Part shown: positions 25,800-36,776 of the stretch, in pieces | How the letters are laid out: every line of letters begins with the position of its first letter | How positions within the stretch are numbered: position 1 is the first letter of the stretch | NCBI GenBank assembly: GCA_030685235.1 | Contig: MU839083.1 | Span: forward strand, 620,001-684,000 | DNA: 64,000 bases | Direction of reading: 5' to 3' | Source: Copromyces sp. CBS 386.78 | Taxonomy: Eukaryota; Ascomycota; Sordariomycetes; Sordariales; Sordariaceae | The notes under the pieces: generated by a model | Told to the model about the DNA's origin: nothing | Database searches by the model: none | The model's input: only the letters and a program-made list of their open reading frames with translations | Program-made: the position numbers and the translations under genes

Positions 25800-27230
25800 A
25801 TAATTTTGAAGAAGACTTTATTGTAGTTAAAGAAGAAGTTATTTATTTATATATTTGTATTAGAAATTTCAATTACGAGATTGTACATAAGGAAAATAAT
25901 ATTACGATTATTTATATTTAATATTTATTCGCTATTTAAATTAGTGTAAAGGATTATTAAAATTAAATTAAATCGTTCTATAAATAGATCGCTATTTTCA
26001 AAAAAGAATTTAATGATTTTTGTATAATATCTGCGGCCGCTTTTTAATTTTAAAAGGACTATTATTAAAAAAAAAATTTTAACCTTTGTACTTAATTTTT
26101 AAAGAATAGCCCGGCTCCCCCCCTATCCTTTAATTTAACCCCTTTATTTCTTAGCGTATTTAGCGATCCTAGTAACAATAATAATATAATAAATACCGGT
26201 AAGAATAATAATAGCTATAGGTCGGTATTGCGTATTATAATTACCCCCGCCTTTAATAATAAAGGATTATTAATTGAATATATTATTAAGTATTACGCTT
26301 AGCGTATACGTATAAAATTTACTTAGGTAAATAAGTTTAAAATCTTTATTAACGAACGCCCTAAATTTTCTTTTATTATTTATTCTATCGAAGGTATTCC
26401 GTTCGAAGCTATTGAAATTGAATTAAATAAGGCTATTTTCGACGAACTTTATAAGTAGGCTATAACCTTTAAATTAATTAACGAATTAAATAAGAAGTAC
26501 GATAATATTAATATTGTTATAGAGTTTTGCTGTATTTTCGAAGATTTTAAAATATTTAAAGGTATAAAATGGATTGATTTTAAGGAAAAATTCGTTATAT
26601 TCGTCGATAAGTATAAGTTTGATAATAATATAAAGATTTATTACTTCCGTTAAAAGATTAACGATTACGTCTGCTTCGCCTTTTTTTATTAACGTCCTTA
26701 GCCTGTTAATAATAAATTTAATGAATAGTTTAAAATTATTTGTAATTTCGCTAAAGTATTAGAGGATAAGGATTAGCGTAAGAAATAGATTAATTTATTT
26801 TATAAGGCTAATACAATTAATGTTTCCGTTTTTACCGGTCGCTTTAGCACTTTTGTAATTAAGGTAATTATTAATTAAGGTAGCGATATAATAAATTTTA
26901 ATGTTATAATTGAAATAGATATTTAAATGTTTTATATAATTGAAGCTAGTATTTTTAAATACTGTATAAAGATAGGTATTTATACCCGCTACGGAAGGTC
27001 CGGCTATTATTCTATTAATTATTGCGCCCGTATTAATTTTAAAAAGGAGGTTAAGCCCCGTAATAATTATAATAATAAGAATCGTAGTAGTAGTAATATA
27101 AATAATAATAATAGTAATTATAATAATAATAGCGGCGGTAATAATAATAGCGGTACTAATAATATTAGTAATAATAATTATAATAATAATAGCGGCAGTA
27201 ATAATAATATTGGTAATAATAGTTAGTAAT
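25800..27230 (+). pseudogene. Gypsy gag relic with destroyed zinc knuckle and Asn-rich tail
   Basis: The plus frame around 26330-26930 reads like a Gypsy capsid region. At 26981-27025 it gives YTRYGRSGYYSINY, where the CCHC knuckle pattern C-x2-C-x4-H-x4-C would be expected; every metal ligand has become Tyr. This is followed by an open stretch rich in Asn (27061-27226, AAT repeats) that probably was a Ser/Asn/Gly linker. An ATG at 26927 opens a 99-codon frame, but it is a surviving fragment rather than an independent gene. Confidence 0.75.
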
Positions 27231-27589
27231 TTACTTAGGGTTAATATAATTATAGTTAGTAGCGCTTTAATTACGGTAATAATTATTATATTAATATTAT
27301 AAACCCTAATATAGGCGCTCCGGCCCCTAGTACCCTAGTTCCCGGTTATTATAATTCCGTTCTTGCTTATTAGCCCGATTTTGTCAGCTTAGTTATAAGT
27401 GACGAAACTAATTCTATTTTAGGCTAAGGAAATATATAGCCTCCTAATTAAATTGCGTTTAGAAGTATAAATTTAACGAATATAGAAGAAATAACGGGAC
27501 TGTCCTTATATAATTAAATATTATTAAAATAAATAGATTTTTAGTAGATAGCTATTATAAATATTTAAATTTATTAAATTTTTCTATTT

Positions 27590-27680
27590 ATTTGTTTTAC
27601 AAACTATATAAATTATATTATATTATTTTTGTTAATAGTGGTTATATTACTTTTAGTTTTATTAATCGTTATTTCGTTTA
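27590..27680 (+). pseudogene. Gypsy retropepsin relic
   Basis: The frame reads FVNSGYITFSFINRYF around 27620-27670. The VNSG corresponds to the catalytic V/I-D-S-G box with Asp changed to Asn, as RIP would produce from GAY. Confidence 0.6.
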
Positions 27681-28949
27681 TTATTATTATTTCCCCTTTT
27701 TTCTATTCGCCGTTCTTAAATTATTATACTTCGCTAATAGTTAGGTTAAGGGTAGTATTATTTACTTCTTTAGACTTATAATATAGGTAGGAATTTATTA
27801 CGAAGTTATTAATTTATTAATTTATAATTTAATCGAAGATAACCCTATTATTTTGGGTTACCCGTAGTTCGTTTATTACGTTTTAGGTATTAATTAGTTT
27901 AACGATTCTCTTCGGTTTAGTTCCGTTTGTAAATAATACGGCTATTTTTCGCCCGGGAGTTTAAATTATATTATTCCGCTTTCGAACTATTATTTTATAA
28001 TTCTACGACCGCTAATTCAACGTTTATATTAGAGTCCGACGGTAGAGGATGCGGATAATAAAGGCGAGCCAGACTAGTATAACGAAATAGTAGTTATTAA
28101 GTAATTATTTATTTCCGCTATAGTTAAATATATTGTTCGTTAATAATTCTATTATTTTAAATATAAGGTTGTTAATTAGTTAGGTACTATTCCGCTTAGG
28201 AAAGTAAAAAGTAGTAGTATAATTATATTATTAGTTCTATTTTCGGCGCTTCTTTTAGTACTTCGACTAGTATTTTGCCATTAGGCCGGCGGTATAAGGA
28301 CTTCTACGGTAGATTATTAAATCCTAATTAGGTTCTATAGTATTCCGGCTAGTCTTATTAACCTTAACGATATTAAAGAGCTTCCTACTATAATATTTAA
28401 TTGGTTAGTAGAAATTTATAAGTTTTAAATTATTTATACGTTTTGAGCTAATTTAGACGAAAATATTCGTAGGTTAACTGAAGAAGATAAAAAATTAAAA
28501 AGGGAGGGGTATATTTTAAACCTTTGGAGTATAAACGATAATTTTATACCCGATATAATTGTAAAGGTATTATTAAGTAAAGGTTAGCGGTTTAAATATT
28601 TTTTTAGTACTAAATATTATTGTTAAATTAATGCCTTAGTAGGGAAGGGAGACGAAGTTGCTTTAAGGGCTATAAAAATTTTTAATTTTATTAAAATTAA
28701 TAGTATTGACAATAATTTTCTTTATTGTAAAGAAGTAATTAATAAGTATTTTACGGTAAATGGTATTATTATTAATAAAATTACGTTTAAGGACGCGGTT
28801 AAATTTTACGAGAAAGTTAATAAATTTTCTAAAATAATTATAGAGATTTAGGCCAAACTTTTGCGATAATATTAGTATTATATATAAATTTTCTTGTAAG
28901 AGGGAGCGGATATCCTTCTTCCTTATAGGGTATATAATTTTAAAATTGA

Positions 28950-30125
28950 ATTCCGTTTAGGAATAACCTTTTCCGCTTTTTACGGACGTACGTTTAATTC
29001 AGATAAATTTAATATTATTAAGAAATAGGTCGATAATATATTTTAGAAGAAGTTTATTAGGCCCTTATAATTAGAGGCTTTAATATTTCTATTCCTTATT
29101 AAAAAACCGGAAGGCGGAGTTTATATTTATATAAATTATTGCGGCGTTAATAATATTATTTTTAAATCCCGTTATTCCTTCCTACTTATCAAAGAAATTT
29201 TGGACGTAATTTATTACGTTAAGATTTTTACGAAGTTTAATATAATTATTACTTTTAATTATATTCTTATTAAATAAGGATACGAATAGTTTATTACTTT
29301 TATAACCCGGTTTAGCCTATTTAAATTTTTAATTATACTTTTTAATTTATAAGGCGCTTTAGGTATATTTTAGAATTATATTAATAATATTTTATACGAT
29401 ATTTTCGACGTTTATATAACCGCTTATTTCGACGATATTTTTATTTATTCTAATAATATTAAAGATTACGAGCGGTACGTTAATGACGTCTTTAATAAAT
29501 TAGTAAGAGCGGGCTTTAGTATTAATATTAATAAGTACGATTTCTATATAATAAAGACGAAATATTTAAGTTTAATTATTACGCTTAGGGGTATCGAAAT
29601 AGATTTAGAGAAGGTTAAAGCTATTATGGATTAGTAAGTACCGGAATTAAAGAAGTCCCTATAATCTTTTTTAGGCTTTACGAACTTCTACCGACGGTTT
29701 ATAAAAGATTTTTTAATAATAGTTATTCTGCTTTACGAATTTACGAAAAAGGACGTTGGATAGTTTTGGGATGACTATTATTAAATTGTTTTTGAAGTTT
29801 TTAAGCGGGCGTTTATTAGCGGACCTGTGCTTAAAATTTACAATTGGATTAAGAAGATTATAGTCGAGATAAATACTTCTAATTGGGCTACGGGTAGTAC
29901 CCTTTCCTAATACGGAAATAATAGTGTTTTTTACCCTATTACTTACTTTTCGGCTAAGTATAGCTCTTAAAAATATAATTATAATATATATAATAAGGAG
30001 TTATTTGCGATTATTAAGGTATTAAAGGAGTGGAGGCCGGAATTTGAAGGAGTTTAGTAATTATTCGATATTTTAATAGATTATAAGAATTTTTAAATAT
30101 TTACGATTAATAAGTAATTTATTTA
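28950..30125 (+). pseudogene. Gypsy reverse transcriptase and RNase H relic
   Basis: RT blocks are plain: KPEGGVYIYINY (from KPDG.R.CVDYR type) near 29105, the catalytic YFDDIFIYS at 29425-29451, and GFTNFYRRFIKDF near 29670. RNase H follows with NWATGSTLS near 29880, a YFSAKYSS block near 29947 and YNKELFAIIKVLKEWR near 29990. Stops interrupt each block. The active-site Asp pair of the RT is still present. Confidence 0.9.
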
Positions 30126-30469
30126 GTAGTATATATGCTAATTTTAATTCCTATTCCGGTTTAATTTCCTAATTAAATATATGCTGGGCTCGAAAAACCT
30201 TCGTTTAAATGCCTTAAATTGTAAACTTAACGACCGCCCGGATAATAAAGAAGATAATTGTTTAATTGCTTGTAAGAGGGCTTTATTAAATTTATTTTAA
30301 TTTGAGGAAGGTTATTTCGAATTTAATGATCCGGCGGTAGGGTTCTCCCTTTGCTTATTAGGCCTAAATAATTTAGATACCTAGTTAACCGATAATCTTA
30401 TTTGTACGAATTATGAAACTTCTATTTTCTTATAAGAATTAATTTCCTCCCTTATTAGCGGAGCTTATT

Positions 30470-31910
30470 AATAGCCTATTATTATTAAAAAGGTTTTTTA
30501 TAAGGCCTTTTCGGAATATTATATTGTTAATAATATTGTAAAATAGTGCGACCGAATTATTATTAATCCTTATAATAAAAGATTTTAATTTTAATTTATT
30601 AATCGCCAATATAATTCTTTGGGCGCCGGTTATTTAAGTTGTAACGTTATATATGAATTTTTATAATACGATTTCTATTAAGAGGGAATATATAACGACG
30701 TACGCTTTTTTTATAAGGGTTACTTACTTTATGTAAAGATTAAATTTTTAAAGAAAAATTCGGCTGGTTATTTTAAATTAATTATAATTATTCTTACGCT
30801 ATAGACCAATATTTTAATTAATTATATTATACCGCTACCGTTAAATATTTATTTAGGCTAGATTTTTAAATATATTATTATTATTATTAATTAATTTATT
30901 AAAATATAATATTATATCCCGATAGTAATTTTAAAAGCGGAAGAATTAGTAGATTGGTTTATTGATTATATTTATTCGATATATAGTCTTCTAAATAATA
31001 TATTTTCTAATAGAGGTATTTAATTCGTTTTATAGTTTTAATCTACCCTTTATAAGCGGTTGTCCGTAATTCGCAAATTTACTTCCGCTTTTTACCTTTA
31101 AATAAACGTTTAGATTGAGTGTATTAATGTAGAAATAGAGTAATTTTTGAGGATTTATATTAATTGGGTATAGACGGATTAAATAAAATAGTTGCTATTT
31201 GTAGAGTATACTAATAATTATATTGTTTTATTATTAATAGGGATTTTACTATTCTTTATTAACTATAGTTATTATTTGCGTATAAATATAGAATTTCGTA
31301 CTCTGCTGCTACTAAACCTTTCTTTAATTTAATTTAAAGAGTATTATAAAATTAACGAACTAGTAGATTATTTCTAGTAAATTTAGGATTTCGTTATTTA
31401 GTAGTTGTAATATATATAGGAATAATACGAGGATAACGCTAATAAGAAGCGGGTTAATTTTATTAAATATTGTATTAGTAATATAATTTTATTTAATATT
31501 ATGAATTTTGCGAATGGTCGCCCGTATACGAAGTTTTACTTCCGTTGGGAAAGCCCTTTTAAAGTTGTCCGCGCTAAGTTATATATAGTATACTTCGCCT
31601 TCCTATTTAATATAAAGTGCTTACTAGTCTTCTATATTTCTATAGTATAATTATAATCCGGTTAAAGCCTTTTAGGCTAGTTTATTACAATAAATATTTA
31701 GGTTAACAAAGGACGAGTTATAATACGTATTAATAATTAGGAGGAATATAAGGAGTAGGTATTCGAACGTTTTACGGATTATTAGTAAATAGGTAATAAT
31801 AGGTATTAGAAGTACGAAGTTAAATAGAAGACCGGTAATCCTATTTAAGAATTTATTAGTAACGTTATTAATTATAAATATTATTTTTAATAGTTCTACT
31901 GCGAGTACCC
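30470..31910 (+). pseudogene. Gypsy integrase and chromodomain-like tail relic
   Basis: After a degraded zinc-binding region, the DDE core is recognisable (LPNNIFSNRGIQFV near 30995, from a SDRG.QFTS block, with Asp changed to Asn). An RPYTKFYFRWESPFKV segment lies near 31522. A tail near 31740-31900 (EYKEQVFERFTD...KYEVK.KTGNP) resembles the chromodomain of fungal chromoviruses. The frame has many stops. Confidence 0.75.
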
Positions 31911-32233
31911 GGATAAATTAATTCCCCTAAAAGTTTAGAAAGTTTTTAAGCGGCTTACTACTAATACCCTAATACTAATAATAATGCTAGTACCGGCAGC
32001 CCCCGAACTACTACGGTACCGCTTTAGCCGCTTAGTACGGTAAGAGACGGCCGCTACTATAAAGGATAGGATATAGAAGGATATAGAGGAGGGTTTATAC
32101 TTTGCGTTTAGAAAGGTATTTCGGAAGTTAATAGATATTTATAAGGATAAGAGGTTACGGGAGGGATTTTAAATTTATTATTTTACGTATATATAGATTT
32201 TTAGCTCTTCGAACTTTTTTTAAGGGGGGATAG

Positions 32234-32483
32234 TATTATAGGGTTAGACCTGTGATGTATTGTGCTATATTAATTGTACATATGCTGTACCGACTAGAGT
32301 CCAAAGTTCTGGCCATACATATATTATTATTACGTGCAACCTCACGTGCCCGCGGTCTGGTCTGTAGGGCTCTCGCCTATATATAGCCAGACCTCTACGT
32401 ATACTTCCTTCTCTCCTCCTTTCTCCTTATGTAATAACGCATATTTTATTATACCCCCTACGGTGCTATCTCGCCCCGTGATA
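32234..32483 (+). repeat. Gypsy 3' LTR
   Basis: Begins TATTATAGGG and ends CCCCGTGATA, preceded by a polypurine tract. Its inner (left) part is more RIP-mutated and its outer (right) end is cleaner than the 5' LTR. Confidence 0.95.
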
Positions 32484-33330
32484 ATAAGCGTAAATACCGG
32501 CTTAAGCGGGGGGTTAAATAAACTAGTAGGGGAAGTAGGGGACGGGGACCGGATTAAAGGTAGTATACGATTAACCGGAACCGAAAAGTCGGGCCCTAAA
32601 AAGTTGGGCGTAGAGAAGTTAAGCGTAAAAGAATCCGAACTAACTCTATTAAAATCTAGAATTATAATCGAACTAATTATATCGTTCAAATCTGGGAGCG
32701 CTTCTAATAAATCTACTATAACCGTAGGGTATATATAATATAATTAAGGATATTCTAAAGTAAAATAAAGTATAAAGGATCGCCTTTCTACAATCCTATA
32801 TCCGTAGCGTATTTTATATATTATACTAAATATATAGAAGTTAATACTATAATATATTAAAGCTATAACCGAGAAATTCGGGTAGGGTTTATTAATAGGA
32901 TAAATATTACTAAGCAATTTATAAAATTCTATACAAATAATAATATACCAAGTACTCCCTAGCATACCCTAAATAGGGGTTCCTTATTTATTTTCGTCGT
33001 CTTCGTCTTTTATTAAACGCCAATTTTTAATATTACTATTATTATTAGTCTAGCCGGAATATATATCGGTTAAATATAGCGGTTCGACGAATTTAAGAAT
33101 AGTATATACTCCTTTTAGCGGTCTATTAGTAGAATTTCGGACTTAGTAAGTAATAAATATATTGAAGAATAAAGAATTAATTATAGAAGGAATAAAAAGA
33201 CCAAATAGTTTAAATAATTAAAAGTAGATAATAGAAGATAATTACGGGTATATATACATATATAATTACTAGTAGGAAATAGTATTCTATCTTTAGATTA
33301 TCAGTTGGCTATCCCCTATTTTCGTCACCT
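32484..33330. repeat. Right part of the Gypsy host repeat
   Basis: Resumes with the duplicated ATAAG and matches 18316-19150. Two short overlapping open frames on opposite strands (32334-32738 plus; 32342-32689 minus) cross the LTR boundary and so are not independent genes. The minus-strand frame continues to about 32965 with conserved blocks in the paralogue, suggesting a former protein of unknown family. Confidence 0.8.
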
Positions 33331-33399
33331 ACGGGGTATATTACATTTTAAAATCTAATTTTCTTTTCGCTACATTCGAGATTTGCAATTCAATTCTGC

Positions 33400-34000
33400 T
33401 ATAACCGTTACTAGCCGCTTGGTTCAAGTGTCCCGAGGGAACGGAACGCTAGTTTAGTTTGGCGCACCCTAGAGAAAGTGGGCGTATTGGTAGGATAATT
33501 GGATAGTATACGGTTAGGAAGAAACGTAGCATCTCCAAGTGATAGTCCAATTATACAAGGATAACTTAACGATACTATACATCTCACGGTGTTATATATA
33601 TTCGATATCACCAACAGGTGAAAATTTTCTTGAATCTAGAACGGATAAGATGAGATACCTTGGAGTAGTTTCCAATATGCTGTCTAAACGCCCTAATAAC
33701 CGCTCTTGCCACACCCACCACCAACACAACGCAAATCAACACTCTTGCCGACCACAGTAATATTTAGAGTAAAGATGCCTAGCCAATTATTCTTAACATA
33801 GCACCCAGCCGCCCGCGCATAGCTAATCTCACATACTATTAAACCTCTAGTAAGTGACGGGAAACACCTATACCGTCAACGATAAGACTAGGTGATATAA
33901 ATTGCCGTTTGGTAGTACCGTTATAATTCTGAAGTAAAGCAGGTTTAATCGGATGTAGGGATCGCGCGGGCAGTACAACCGACTATTTCTACTAAGTCGT
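33400..34000. other. Island of GC-richer, little-RIPed DNA without recognised gene
   Basis: About 600 bases retain CpA and TpG dinucleotides and higher GC, in contrast to both sides (for example GTGTCCCGAGGGAACGGAAC near 33428 and GATCGCGCGGGCAGTACAAC near 33960). No terminal repeats, target duplication, tRNA or rRNA structure was found. Only short frames exist. It may be a late-inserted solo LTR or other short element, or a captured piece of unique DNA. Confidence 0.5.
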
Positions 34001-34009
34001 CATCTTTTA

Positions 34010-36358
34010 AATCCGTATTACCTTTAATTTACAATCGATTATACTTTAGATTAAAGCACGCTTATAAAGAGCGAAATATAGTATTATAGTTCTAAGAGGA
34101 GATATTTCAATAGGAAAAACGGAAATAGTATTCTTATTTATATTCTATATACTTAGGATTCTAATTTACTACGTTTTATTACTTCCTCCACTATATTTTC
34201 TCTTTTTCTCTTCTTCTATCCCTATTTTAATAGGTATTCCTTATTAATAACCACTCCTATTTACCTATTATAACCGTAAATATCTAACGTATATATAAGC
34301 TACAAATCCAAATTATTAATTTAAATATTCTCCCCTTCTTTCTTATATTATAAATAATTAAATAGTTTTACGATTTTATAATACTTATTTATATGCCTTA
34401 ATAAACTATTTCCAATATAGAATAATTAGCCGTATTTTAAATAAAGAACGGATTTCAACTTAGTAATTATAGCCATTAATTTAGGTTTAACGATTAATAT
34501 AGTAAAGAAATTTAGAATATTAATAGAACTATATACTCTTTCAATATAGTTATTCTACTCTAATACCCTTTCAATTCTATATTCCTCCTTTCTTTACCGC
34601 TAATATTCGGGGTATAAAAAAGGTTTAAAAGTCGTTACCGTAAAATAAACGCTCTAATAGTATTTATTAAAATTACGTTAACGAATAAAGCTTTATAAGT
34701 AGAGAAAATATATAGAGAGCGTAGAAGTTACTTTCTTATATTTAAAAGCTATTTACTCTATTTTCTAAATAATCCCTTCTACTTTTCCGTACTTATTATT
34801 CAAATATATAAAAAGCATTTCTGGTACTACAAACCGCTTTTAAGTAGTTTAATCAGAATTACTATCAATTGAATTTAGAAAAAGTATTTTTATAGTAATA
34901 TTGGAAACCGGGTTTTTGGAATTTAAATATCGATTAATAATTATTATTATAAGTAAATTAGGACCGAAGGAGTATTTAAAAGGATTTGGAGGGGGGATTA
35001 GTATATCTTTAGTTAATAGGCTGTAAGCCCTAAAGGAATTAATTTTAGCGAAATAATTTTCTCGAACCTACTTAATAACTAAATTTAATAATACTATCCG
35101 TAAATCTCTAATTTTTATAAAAAATTACTTTACTTCTCTATTGTCTATAAAGAATTAGAATTCTTCTTAGAAATAACGACGTTATATGTAAAATACTTTT
35201 ATATCCTCGCGATTTTTAAACGTTTCTAATATAGCCGGTATCGGATAAAGTAGTACTTTATTATCCCTACGTAAGGATACGGAAGCTAATAATTTAAATA
35301 ATTTAGAATCGTTTTCAGATGTACTATTGAAAATGAATAATATTAAATTATATAGAATATACCTCGCTTAGTAAAAAGTTTCGAACGTTTATATATTATA
35401 ATTCAAAATATAATTTCGAATAGCGGATATAAAAGAACCTTATATAAAAATTATAAGTAAAATAGTAAAGGAAATAAGTAAAAGCTTCTTACTATTAATT
35501 TTATTTCTACCGCCAATTCGTAACGTATAGGGGCGGAGAATATTTTTATTCCCCGCTACTAATTATATCCGATTTTAAAATTCCAAAACTTTATAATACT
35601 TTAAGGGAAAGATAGGCTTTTCCTATATCCTATCCTTCTACTTAAATTCAATATAATTAATATTTTCCAAATTTAAATGCTAAAATAATTCGTTGAATAA
35701 TAAAAACTCTATTTCGAAAATATTATCCTATAGAGCTTAAATAGTTACAAACGTAATTAAATAAACGATTTAGTATAGTACTATAATAGTAAAAAAGGTT
35801 ACCCTAAAAAATTATTAATTTAGGATTAACGGTTAAAGGTAAAAATATATATATATTTACCCCCTTATTAATTTTATTAACCGATAGTTTATTTTAATTA
35901 ATTATAATTTAAATAATAAGCCTTAATTCCTTTATATTCGGATCGCGAACGATAAGTAACTTAACTTATTAATAAAGCATATTCTTATAAGTACTAAGCC
36001 GAAAGCTAATACTTCCTATAAGCACTAATATATAAAAGGCAACCCGATATCTAAGATTACAAAGTATATCGACTACGCGTTCCCACAAAGTATTAAAAAT
36101 AAATAGAATATCGTTTATTGTAACTTCAGCTTTCTTAAATATTTATTTATATAAAAAGTTAAACTTTTATACAAAAATTAATTAAATCTACTATAAAAAG
36201 AAATATTAATATATAATATCAGTATAAATAAAAAGGGAATTTACTTAAATAATCTCTCTATAAGCCTTATTACGGTTATTAAGTAATATTTATTATTCGG
36301 AATCTTTGTTTAAATTTTCGTTTAAATTTTAATCCCTTCTCTTCGCGAATACTACAAT
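34010..36358 (-). pseudogene. DUF3435 tyrosine-recombinase-like gene, C-terminal part, RIP-degraded
   Basis: The minus-strand conceptual protein shows several DUF3435 landmarks in order. TINDILFIFNTLWER lies near 36120, and YRVAFYILVLIGSISFRLS near 36030, where DUF3435 members have E/R-R.QLA..L...Y...RPGAL. LYYQVKLLIVRDPN lies near 35950 (family pattern LxYRDVELxLVRDP), and a block resembling TFVFYE.DPLLCPI near 35840. Further downstream a block ILNYNI.TFE.FY could hold the nucleophilic Tyr, and VSLRRDNK is seen near 35280. DUF3435 proteins are tyrosine recombinases that include the captains of Starship elements; that role is established for the family, not for this relic. Many stops of RIP type. 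The gene is interrupted at 36366 by a Mutator-like element and resumes at 40021. Confidence 0.72.
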
Positions 36359-36776
36359 ATTAATTTGAGCGACTCTACTCGCACCGTCAGAAAACTCTAC
36401 TCGGACCGTAATCCACTTTTTTCTCCCATACATATCCCTAACCCTGCCGTCCCCTCCCTATTAGCACCAATCCCGCTCGTACCGCGACCGCCAAGCTCCT
36501 AGATTACAGCCTATTATATATTCTAACCCCTACACAGGCTACTTTTCGTATTACACTGCCCAGCCTAATAATCCAGACTTAGCGATTTTCTAGTACGCAT
36601 CGTCGCATCGCTTCCTCCACCAAACCTCTCACATTATTACCCCCCTATCTACGAAATTAATCTACTACATTACGCATTACGAGATCCCCCCAAGTAAATA
36701 AAACGCTAGCATCTATTAACCGTAAGAAATAATTTGTTATTTTTTCTATATATTTCCCTAACTAATTGTAACGCAA

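Larger units (their letters stand above)
25046..32483 (+). mobile_element. Complete Ty3/Gypsy LTR retrotransposon, RIP-degraded
   Basis: This 7.44-kb element has 250-bp LTRs at both ends and the 5-bp target duplication ATAAG (25041-25045 and 32484-32488). The internal region reads gag, protease, reverse transcriptase, RNase H, integrase and a chromodomain-like tail in the Ty3/Gypsy order. Almost every domain is broken by TAA/TAG stops and Cys/His-to-Tyr changes typical of RIP. A purine tract (AAGGGGGGATAG, 32222-32233) precedes the 3' LTR as expected for plus-strand priming. The primer-binding site after the 5' LTR is not recognisable. It is inserted in an older repeat whose empty site survives at 18316-18320. 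It cannot encode active proteins as read. Confidence 0.95.

Noticed and set aside
26927..27226. 99-codon Asn-rich frame as an independent gene
   Set aside because: It lies inside the Gypsy gag region in the gag frame and is simply a fragment left between RIP stops.
32334..32738. 134-codon plus-strand frame
   Set aside because: It spans the 3' LTR end, the target duplication and the host repeat, so it cannot be an original gene.
33415..33440. GGTTCAAGTGTCCC as a tRNA B box in the island
   Set aside because: No matching A box or cloverleaf could be drawn around it.
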